Origin: Arenicola marina
Lineage: Eukaryota; Annelida; Polychaeta; Arenicolidae
Assembly (NCBI GenBank): GCA_964019135.1
Contig: OZ025257.1
Span: 41,867,798-41,931,797, forward strand
DNA length: 64,000 nucleotides
Direction: 5' to 3'
In this document: piece after piece, positions 50,401 to 62,400 of the stretch
How positions within the stretch are numbered: the first letter of the stretch is position 1
Layout of the letters: each line of letters begins with the position of its first letter
Notes under the pieces: model-generated
Database searches by the model: none
What the model saw: only the letters and a program-made list of their open reading frames with translations
What the model was told of the DNA's origin: nothing
Program-made: the position numbers and the translations under genes

Positions 50401-53400
50401 GTTAAAAGGTGTGTTCGCTGTATGTTTGCTTTGTGTTGAGAGGTGTGTTCGCTGTATGTTTGCTGTGTCTCGGAACGTGTGTTCGCTGTTTGTTGTGTGT
50501 TTTAAAGTGTACTTACTGTATGTTTGCTTTGTGTTGAAAGGTGTGTTCGCTGTATGTTTGCTGTATGTTGAAAGGTGTGTTCGCTGTATGTTTGCTGTGT
50601 GTTGAAACGTGTGTTCGTTGTATGTTTTCTGTGCAGGGGGCGGATCAAAGGGGGCGGGGGTTAGGTCTGTTACACCCGCCCCCCTTAAGAACTTGACCAT
50701 ACACTGTAAAAGTCGGGTTCTCCGACCACCCCCCCCCCCCCGGGTTAAGAGCGCGTTAAAGTGTGTTCACCGCGTGTTACGCTAGTTGTTACGGTGGGTA
50801 TTGATGGTGTATGGTGTGTTCACCGTGTGTTACGCCCCCCCCCCCTCTGTGTTACAGGGTGTACACCTCGAGGAGTGGCCTGGGGCAGATCAACCTGTTC
50901 GTGAACCGCATCGAGGAGGGCGACGCAGGGATGTACACGTGTCGGGTCACCGTCAATGACGTCACACAGGAGGCTGACGTCACACTCGCAGTCCTCGGTC
51001 AGTCAACGCCCTTAACATTTCATCATGGATTGGTTTAAGTTTCTATTGTTGCGGCTCCAATATATATATATATTGTCTAACATGGTCAAAATGTATTTAT
51101 GCGATATTGTTATTTATATATAAATGCCTTTCGATCAAATGACGCATTTCAATAAGCTATGAGAGGACATGGGGACGTATTGTAAATATATATAAACAGC
51201 TTGGTGTGAGACGGGTTTCCCCGTCCAGAATCGGAGCCTTACCCCTTGCAGGAACACTTTGGCCTTGGTGACCCAGGATGTTAGAAATTGTTGTATATGT
51301 AATCTAGGTACTGCATATGCAATTATTCAAGCGGTTTCCCTCAAATAATATAGATCTATGTAATATTTTATTTAAATTAATGTCCCATTATTTTTCGTAT
51401 GTCCCATAATTTTAGGGAGCTCTGGGACATTGTGACCCACCCCCTGGCCTACCTATCACTGTATTTTGTAAAAGAATATGGTTTTCCTTTCGTTTTCCAG
51501 TTGACATTGCCTTCCTGATGGCCCCCAGTCCGCAGATGTTTGCCACCGGAAGTGACGGCTTGGTGCTGTGTGTGGTCACCGGCAGTCCGCCCCCTACCGT
51601 AAACTGGCGACTGAACGACATCAACCTATCCGATGGTACAACTTGTCTCTCTCATGTTGATAATTAACCCATGATAGGTGTAACAACTGTAACTGCCGTA
51701 TTCCCAGGGCATTATATATAAATACAATTATTTATAGACACGTGACAGTCATGGGCCACGGGCTCGGAACCACAACTCTGCCGGCAGGGGGAGCTCGTTC
51801 CTCACATCACCACTGCCCTACGTACCTACCAATGTCACGGTTGACCTCAGCGGTTGAAGGGTCACGAATCGTTTTCTAGGGTTGCTTTGATATAATTTTG
51901 CATTTTCGATGCAGTATTTGAACAAATTTAGACATACCGTTGTTGCACGATCACAATGGCGTAGTTAAGCAAAATATATTTCAAAGTAACACGCGGTCAA
52001 ACCTTTGACCTCAAGCGAACTCGAAAGTAACCGGGCTTCAAATTATTCAAATCCGAATGAATTTGTCCGGGATGGTATCAGTAGCACAGTAAATGCGGTG
52101 GTGTAGTTGATGCCAAGCATATATCATGATTAGATTCATTTTTTATTTTCGTGTATGAAAGATACTGAGAGTGTATGTTTGACCTCAGCGAGAAAGTTGC
52201 CGCCAGAATAAATGTCATGTGATCTCGTTCGCCTGCAGGTGATAAGTATTCCCTGGAGCTTGACGGACTCCTCGTCCGCAATATGTCACGTGATGACGCC
52301 GGGGAGTACATGTGTGTGGCTATCAGTGACGGTCGCCTAGCAATAAGAGCCATCACCGTCCAGGTCAAAGGTCAGCGCCATTCAGACTTCTGGGTCCTTG
52401 CTATTATACCATAATGGTCCTTGTTTCTCTAAGCTATTAAACTAAATTTCTGCAGTACAAGATTGAATTAATGCTGTAAAAATATTGCAATTCAGGCAGG
52501 TATTTTGTCTAAATGACATGCATACAAATATATTCTTATTTATGTTTATATTGTTTGTCACTCAGAATAAAAAAAATCATGCTTTTAATTAGAATATGTG
52601 CAAGTATTATGAACAGGATGATTATTATTTTTCTTATTATATTAGTTATTCTTAGGGCAGCGATGAGCCTGGTAAATTTGTGCATTGGAAAAGTAGCAAA
52701 CATCAGATGGCTTAATCTAACTATTAATTCACCATTGAACCCTCATTGTATTGATTAGTTATATCTCACTGCCGTTTTTCTTTGCTTTACGCGATAATTT
52801 TAACTGAAACATTTTATCCCCCGTTAGATTTACCGGATGCACCGGACAATGTGACCTTGACGGCGTCTGACCTTGACGCCATCCTGCTGACGTGGTCGCC
52901 TCCCGTGTTCGACGAGGCCGTGTGGTCCACCCAGGGTTACCTGCTGTGGTACCGGGAAGTGGCGGTACCCGACAACCCCGTGTACCAGTACCTGAACGTC
53001 AGTCTCCCGGAGGCCACGTCCGTGACCGTGGAGGGTCTGGCTCCATTCAGGACGTACGAGGTATCCGTAGCGGCGTACTCGGCGGTCGGGGTCGGGGCCT
53101 TCAGCGCGCCGCTCCAGGTTCAGACTCCAGAGGGGCCGCCCACCGCCCCGCCGCGTGACGTCACCACATACGTCATATCCGACACCGTCGTCCGAGTCAC
53201 GTGGCTTCCGCCGGAAGTGGATTCCATCAACGGGATTAACCGCGGCTACAAGGTGGCGTACCGGGAGGTGTCGGATGAGGACATCGAGACGCTGGGGGAG
53301 GAGGTGATAGTTGTAGTGACGCATCAGCTGGGTGACCCCCAGGGGCTGCAGGAGTACTTCATCAGCGGCCTGGTGCCGGGCGCTCAGTACCGGGTCACGG

Positions 53401-56400
53401 TGCGGTGCTTCACTGCGGCAGGGGACGGCCCCGCCAGCCAGGCTGTCAGGGTGATCACCATTGTGGCAGGTAAAGGCCATGCGCTATTTATCGTTATCGC
53501 TATCGTTATCGTTATCGTTATCGTTATCGCTATCGCTACGGCTACGGCTACGGCTATCGTTATCGTTATCGCTATCGCTATCGCTACGGCTACGACTACG
53601 GCTATCGTTATCGTTATCGTTATCGTTATCGTTATCGTTATCGCTATCGCTATGGCTACGGCTATCGTTATCGTTATCGCTATCGCTATGGCTACGGCTA
53701 TCGTTATCGTTATCGTTATCGTTATCGCTATCGCTACGGCTACGGCTACGGCTATCGTTATCGTTATCGCTATCGCTATCGCTACGGCTACGACTACGGC
53801 TATCGTTATCGTTATCGTTATCGTTATCGTTATCGTTATCGCTATCGCTATGGCTACGGCTATCGTTATCGTTATCGCTATCGCTATCGCTACGGCTACG
53901 ACTACGACTACGGCTATCGTTATCGTTATCGTTATCGTTATCGCTATCGCTATCGCTATCGCTATCGCTACGGCTACGACTACGACTACGGCTATCGTTA
54001 TCGTTATCGTTATCGTTATCGTTATCGTTATCGCTATCGCTATGGCTACGGCTATCGTTATCGTTATCGCTATGGCTACGGCTATCGTTATCGTTATCGT
54101 TATCGTTATCGCTATGGCTACGGCTATCGTTATCGTTATCGTTATCGTTATCGTTATCGCTATCGCTATGGCTACGGCTATCGTTATCGCTATCGTTATC
54201 GTTATCGCTATCGCTATGGCTACGGCTATCGTTATCGTTATCGTTATCGTTATCGCTATGGCTACGGCTACGGCTACGGCTACGGCTACGGCTATCGTTA
54301 TCGTTATCGTTATCGTTATCGTTATCGCTATCGTTATCGCTATGGCTACGGCTATCGTTATCGTTATCGCTATCGCTATGGCTACGGCTATCGTTATCGT
54401 TATCGTTATCGCTATGGCTACGGCTATCGTTATCGTTATCGCTATCGCTATGGCTACGGCTATCGTTATCGTTATCGTTATCGCTATCGTTATCGTTATC
54501 GTTATCGCTATCGCTATCGTTATCGTTATCGATATCGCTATCGTTATCGTTATCGCTATGGCTACGGCTATCGTTATCGCTATCGCTATCGCTGTCTTTA
54601 TCATCATTGGGTGTCATGCCTGTCCTAAAAATTCAAAAAGCAAACATCAGATGAAGATTGCTATTATTAGATTTGTACGGTGTTCCTCACGTCATGACGT
54701 CATTTCCGTGTTGCAGAAGTGCCCTCGGCGCCCCGCTCCCTGGACGTCCTCCTATCCGGCGAGGGCCCTGGTTCAGTCCTGATCACGTGGTCAGCCGCAC
54801 AAGATGGCGGCTCTCCCGTGACCGGCTACGTCATCGAGTACCGACTGATGCCTGAGGGTACGACACACATTGAATGAAGTCACTGATCAGTTTGTCCCGT
54901 GGTCTTGTCAGTCGCCGCTTCTAAGACGGTAAATGTCATCCATGTTATACATGTCATCCATGTTATGCATGTCATCCACGTTATACATGTCTTCCATGTT
55001 ATACATGTCATCCATGTTATATATGTCATCAATGTTATACATGCCATCCATATTATACATGTCATCCATGTTATACATGTCATCCATGCTATACATGTCA
55101 TCCATGTTATACATGTCATCCATGTTATACATGTCATCAATGTTATATATATCATCCATGTTATTCCGTTTATGTATGTTAACGATTGACGTACAAAAAT
55201 ATATACTGGTTCGCTATATAAACATATATTGCCTATATATGCATTCCACATTGACAATTTTTACGTGATATTGTTATCTAATGTATTTATGCATTTGTCA
55301 ATGGTCAATGTGGAAATGATTAAATGATAATGTAACATTATTATTGCATAGCTACAATTAGATGACGACGTAACCCTTCTGTCGCCAGTGCTGAGCCTCT
55401 CGCCAGAGGAGGGCTGGGAACCTCTGGCTACAGCCATCAGCCCTGAGGTCCGCCAGTTCACCGTGATGGGTCTGCTTCCCGGGAGACTCTACCAGGTCCG
55501 AGTGTACGCTGTCAACGCCATCGGTCGGGGACCCCCCACGGAACCGGCGTCCGTCCAGGTCCCCATGGCAACCACACCCGGAAGTCGGGTAGACACCACG
55601 GCTGTTACAGGCGTTGTAACGGATGCGCCGATGTCGACAACCGGGACGCCCGAGACTGTCATAGACAGTGAGTTATGTTGCCAATAATCTAGTCGCGGCT
55701 GTATTTTTCACCCTTTCTTATTTCCATATTTATTTCAACACAGAGATTCACACAGCCATGATCATGGTCGAGAGCAGCGTCCTCGACTCCGGAACGACAA
55801 ATTACGTGTTTAAAATTCTGTTTGTCTGTTCATACTGCAAATATGGCTTTGAAGGGCCAATGAGGGCGTTGGTACAACATGTACTTGACAAACTCTTTCA
55901 AGCGTTCTCATGTCGCGCGTATTTTGTGCTTATCAACGGTCGACATCTCAGACCAACAAAGAGGTCATCTTTACACTAAAACAGTTTTTCTCTTATTAGC
56001 ATGGCCGGGGCCTTTAAATTTCCACACCAAACCTCGCCTTAGACCTGTTATTGCTCATATATCATGTATTACCGTAGCAGTAAATCGACTAGCCTCGGGT
56101 GAAGGGATCACCCATCCAGTCGATGAGGTAGTGTGGCTAACTCGTGATTGGGAGATGTGGACAAGGCTAACAACCGATTGCGGATTACGAGTTACATTCA
56201 ACGCAAATTCCTTGAAAATAAAGCCACGATAAATTAATGATTTACAATTGCATATCCAGCAGAGCGGTCCAGGGGGTCCGAAGCCCCCTCCTTTTTTTAG
56301 GAAGAATGCCGTTCTTCAATTCCAACATTTAAGACATGTGAGGCGTGTACCCCCCCCCCCCCCCCCACCCCCCGTTTTGAAGAAGAACGCTATCTGAAGC

Positions 56401-59400
56401 GGCGTGCCCCCCCCCCGTTACTGTCGCTGTCTTCATCGTTAGAAGACAGCAAGGCCCCAGTATGGTTTGTGTACCGATCAGCTGTAACGATGACGTCACC
56501 ACGTGTGGTGTTTCAGTACGGCTGCCCCCTGACGTCACCAGCCGGTCAGCCCGGGAGATACTGTATCGGGCCGGAGACTCTGACACCGTCGTCCTGCCGT
56601 GTGAGGCCTCGGGCAGCCCGCCACCCAGGTGAGGCGTCAGGGTAAAGTCAGAAGGGTGGAGGTGTGTAGCGCGGGGTGGGGGCGGGGTGGCCGGGGGGCG
56701 GGGGGGGGGGGGGGGGAGCGGGATGGGGAGATTATGGCTGACATTGACCTAGAACGTGAGGCAGTCGTATGACAATATTGGTTTTAGCATTGTTCATTAT
56801 TGTGCTTCCAATACTGAATAATGCTGAGGGTTATATGAATAATGCTCATTTTTGGGACATTGTTTCTTAGGGTCCCTACTGGGTTGTAAGGCTTATAGCT
56901 TTCATCGGTTACTGGATTTGTTTCCCAATTTCTAACAATTTGACCCACAATTACAATAGTATGATGCATTTTACCCAGGGAGAAAACAATATAACAATTT
57001 AAGGCAATGATAGTGCATATCATTCTGAGGAATGTAAAACATCCATCATGTCCTTTCAGATTTGCATGGATGAAAAACGGGGAGCCGTTTGAAGAGACCC
57101 CCAATATTCGTCGGGTGGATCCTGGTCACGGCACCATAGAATTTCTCTCTCTTTCCTCGCTGGACGAGGGGTACTATCAGTGCGCGGCGGCCAACGACCA
57201 CGGGGTGGCGCTCTCCGACAAGATTTCTCTCCGCCAGGCGGTGCTGCAACCCACGGACCTGCCGCCAACCTTCTCCTACACCGTGGGACAGGGGGAGTCG
57301 TTCACGGTGCCATGTGGGGCTATTCAGAGCTACCCTGAGGCGGTATTTTCCTGGAAGATATTTGACTTCCAGTTAACCACGGAGATAGAGTTACTGAAGG
57401 AGTCTGAACGAATCAGCTTTGGCGACGATGGTGAGTAACAAACTTTCGATAAAAAATAATTAATATCAGCGACGTTTGAATCGAAACTCGTTATCTGGCA
57501 TATCGGCAGAAATTTCATAATTTCAAACTTAAGTACAATGAGCAAAATATTAAAGTAAGTAGACATAACTATATACCTACTTAAATGTGGACTTAAATAA
57601 AGCAATTATATATATATATATATTTAACGTATACATATATTTAATATATTATATACAGTATATATATATATATTTAACATACATATATATTCTATTTAAT
57701 ATATTATATGTAAATTCTATTTAACATATTATATGTATATTTTATTTAATATATTATATGTAGATTTTATTTACTAATATATGTTGTTTAATATATATAT
57801 ATATTTTCCACGTATGTACATTTGCCATGTACGATGTATTACATCTCGTTTTCATGATGTCCTCCGTATTGACTTTTTCTCATGTTTAATTATTTTAATA
57901 ACGTGTTTTCGCTCACCCGATAAACAAGTACAAGCACGTATGTTTGTTTGGCAGGGAGTCTGTACTTTTCGCACGTGGCGGCCGGGGACGCCCAGTTTGG
58001 CGGGGTGTACGCCTGTGTGGCGTACAACCCCTTCCTGAATGTCTCCAGCATCACCAGCCTCGCTACATTGGCCGTCATACCAAGTCAGTGCCCAACCAAC
58101 CCAGATTTCCCTTTCTCTCGCAATACTACTGCTCCATTTGTTGCCTGATATGTATTTATTTGGTGAACTAAAGCCTTAAATGATAAATGATTATCATGAT
58201 AATTACGTTAATTGTATTGTTTATTCTGCACTGATTTATCATATCATGATCATTTTTATTATTATTATTAATACCGTTTTATTGTTGTAATTGTTTTTCC
58301 ATGTGCTGTGATTCATTATCGTTACCTGCTTTGTATTTATTGAAACTAGAATAAACTATAACCAATAACACTATGATAGCATTAGATCTCGTCAAAGTAC
58401 CGTCTCCGTTGAGTGGCGACTGTCATGATCAGGTCCCAGGTGCGTGATAATCAGATTGAAACTAGAACATGATTGTCTTTATTCCGGACAAAAAGTCGGG
58501 CTCGCGACAGGCGACAGGGCTCCTGAGCTGGTGTGGTCCAGCTACTCGGAGGTCCCCCTGACGGGCAGCCGCGCCGTCTTCAAGTGCCACTTCGGGGGAT
58601 AGTGAGTAACTTCTGCGATATCAAGACGATATCAAGATATCGATTTCATACAGGGATTAATGCTAAAATTTAATTTATATTCATGCGGGGGGGTCGCAGT
58701 AGTTCCTTGGGTACCGGGGGGCAGTTGGTAAGCAGGCTGAGCTAGAGATCCTTGGGTACGGGGGGGGGCAGTTGGTAAGCAGGCTGAGCTGGAGATCCTT
58801 GGGTACGGGTGGGGGCAGTTGGTAAGCAGGCTGAGCTGGAGATCCTTGGGTACGGGGGGGGGCAGTTGGTAAGCAGGCTGAGCTGGAGATCCTTGGGTAC
58901 GAGGGGGGGGGCAGTTGGTAAGTAAGCTGAGCTGGAGATCCTTGGGTACGGGGGGGGCAGTTGGTAAGTAGGCTGAGCTGGAGATCCTTGGGTACGGGGG
59001 GGGGCAGTTGGTAAGTAGGCTGAGCTGGAGATCCTTGGGTACGGGGGGGGGCAGTTCGTAAGTAGGCTGAGCTAGAGATCCCCCGTACGGGGGGGCAGTT
59101 GGTAAGTAGGCTGAGCTGGAGATCTTGCGTACGAACCTTAGCACCTTCATCTGGGGCAAGTTGTATTAAACCCCATTTCATTGTCCCGAGAGGTTTCTTG
59201 ACTCACGTCAGTGCGCATGCGCACAGAATTAAGGCGGCATATAACATGTTTTTGGCGTATTGGTGTAGACGGAAGGAAGCCACTGGTTATTGTCAAACAA
59301 ACCCTTAACGACATATGTGGGATAAGTCGTAGTAAAATGTGATATTGAATATATACGACATGCATCAATCATGTAACTTAAACGATAATAAAAACATCCT

Positions 59401-62400
59401 GACCTACTAATATAATTATTGCTATTTCACGGTCAGAATTTCCGCCCATTATATTCATGATCATTATAACAATTCTCACCATATCTTTTTCCGCAGTCCC
59501 GCCCCGAATGTCACGTGGTTCAGGAATGGCCTGCCATTGGCTGAGGGAGATCTAGAGGTGCGTCGCTTTGGCCGCGAGCTGGTCATTGATGACGTCACAC
59601 AGGCTGACGAGGCGACGTACAGCTGTGTGGCCCAGAATGCACTGGGGCTAGCTGTGAGAAACATGACGCTCGTGGTGCACGGTGAGAGCGACCTTCCGTG
59701 TTAGCATGTTAAAAGCATCGGGATGTTGAACTTGGCAATTGAGCCTTAAGTACTTGGTCCTGTAGTCATCGAGGCTGGGGTGTGCCTAGCCAAGGTGGGT
59801 TATTCAATGTCTGTACAGCAGTCAAACCGTCTCCCTTCTATACGGACACATGAGTTGTTCCGCATCAAGAACAAATTCAGGTCATGTGGATCGTCATGCC
59901 TATCACAAGATCCAATAATTGCACATAAATCAGTACACCGGGTGATCAACATATCGAGGCCTTACCAGTTTACAGCTAATCCACACCAGCGGTAAACACG
60001 AAAGAAATGAGTGTATACTAAAATAATAATTGACATTGATACATATAGAATTGCGAACATAATGGACAAGTCTGCACCGGCCTGACGGACGACGCCAGGT
60101 TGAAAATAGAAACTGCAATCAAAACCCCTTAATAGCTTATATTATCGTATTAATTGGTATCTGTCCATTCCCGCCATTAAGTGGAAAAAACATTTATGGC
60201 GTATTTCCTGCCGTCTGACGATATATAAAGATGTATTATAAGATAAGAGGATGTGGTTCACCCCACAGCGGCACCCTTGTTCGTCGACGCTGAGGACATG
60301 ATGAGGAATACCAATGTGACTGAGGGCGAGAGCCATGGGTTCTACTGCGAGGCCATGGGCATCCCAAAACCGGAAATACGCTGGACTATCAACGGAAATA
60401 GTCTACAGGGTGAATAGTGTGTTGCTGCAACAATATGTGTCGCGTAAATTTAACTTACACAAACATTAACTTACTTTAATTATGTTAATGTCCCTAGTGT
60501 GTGGATCCTTCATGTATTTGTCTTTAGTGTTCGCCATGTTCACCCTGTACGAAATATACGCCCTGTACGCAATACACGCCCTGTACGCCCTGTATGCCAT
60601 GTACACCATGTACACCCTCTACACCCTGAAAACGCTGTACGACCTGTACACCGTGTACGCCCTGTGCACCTTGTACGCCCTGTACGCCCTGTAGGCCCTG
60701 TACGCCCTGTACATCGCGTGCGCCATGTAGGCCCTGTACACCATGTACGCCCTGTGCGCCATATACGCTCTGTACGCCATGTACACCCTGTAGCCATATA
60801 CGACTTATACGCCATGTACGCCTTGTGTGCCATGTACGCCATGTACGCCATGTACGCCATGTACGCCCTGTGTGCCATGTACGCCATGTACGCCATGTAC
60901 GCCATGTATGCCATGTACGCCCTGTGTGCCATCTACGCCATGTACGCCATGTACGCCATGTACGCCCTGTGTGCCATGTAGGCCATGTGTGCCATGTACG
61001 CCATGTACGCCCTGTGTGCCATGTACGCCATGTACGCCATGTACGCCATGTACGCCATGTATGCCATGTACGCCCTGTGTGCCATGTAGGTCATGTACGC
61101 CATGTACGCCATGTACGCCATATACGCCTTGTTTCTCCGCAGATTTCGCCCCTGGAGTGACGGTGACTGAGGCCGGCAGCTTGCTGACTGTCCAGGATGC
61201 CTGTAGAGACTGTCCCGGAGGGGTGCAGAGCCTCATGGTCGTACAGTGTAACGCCAGCAGTGCCAGTGGGTACGCCTTCACACAGGCCTACCTCAATGTG
61301 CTCCGTACGTATAGCTCGTCTGGGGATTTCAACGTACAGACAGGCATATTGCGTTGTTACCTCTACTTTCATACTTTTCGCTCTCTCCATTCGTTGACTT
61401 AACTGGCAGAGATGTATGCAATAAATCAAGAAATAGATAAGTATATAACTGATAAAAATTGTCATCGACAATAATATTATATTATATTATAATAAGTTAT
61501 TATTGGTACTAATATCCTAAGATAAGATTTTATAAAAATGGCACCATATTTTCTGAATATAACTAAACCTTGTGCAAAACCTTTGGCCTTAAGAAGGTAA
61601 GAAGTTAAGAACGACCCTTTATTCTTGAAGGTCGGACATTGATCATCGAGCCACCCAACAACTTTGACGCGAAAACAAATGACTCGGTTGTGGAGATGAC
61701 CTGTGGGGTGGTGTCTGATGACAGCACCCCTGTCACCATCACATGGCTCCACAATTTTGTCGATGTGACCTTTGACCCCGCCCTAGAGGGTCGCTATAGC
61801 ATGACGTCAGGCTCCTTGACCTTGAACATCAGCGGCAGTGACCTTGGCAGATTTCGCATGGGCGGCAGATATAGCTGTGTGGCGTCCAATGGCTACAGTG
61901 AAGACGTTGCGTCCGCCATGTTGAACGTTCCCATGGTAACGTCAACAACAACCAAGCCCGTGACGTCAGAGGTGTCGGATGTTGTGACGTCAGAGGTCGT
62001 GACCTCTAAACCGTCCACTATGATGACGTCAGAGGTTGTGACTTCCAAGCCGTCCACTATGATGACGTCCGAGGTTGTGACCTCCAAGCCGTCCACTATG
62101 ATGACGTCCGAGGTTGTGACCTCCAAGCCGTCCACTATGATGACGTCCGAGGTTGTGACCTCCAAGCCGTCCACTATGATGACGTCCGAGGTTGTGACCT
62201 CCAAGCCGTCCACTATGATGACGTCCGAGGTTGTGACCTCCAAGCCGTCCACTATGATGACGTCATCTGGGAAGGACAGGGGGGAGAGAGATGTCAACGC
62301 CACATCGTCTCCGGTGACCTTGGAACCTACCGTGTTCAGCACGGAGACGCCAGTGGTCGTCCCAGAAAGTGAGTTCGTCTTTTGATTGTGCACAAAGCAA

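Noticed and set aside
53461-54654. Ser/Leu, Asp/Ser and Ile/Thr/Ala frames of 370-400 codons
   Set aside because: All come from the hexamer array, and the flanking FN3 exons splice across it in phase 1.
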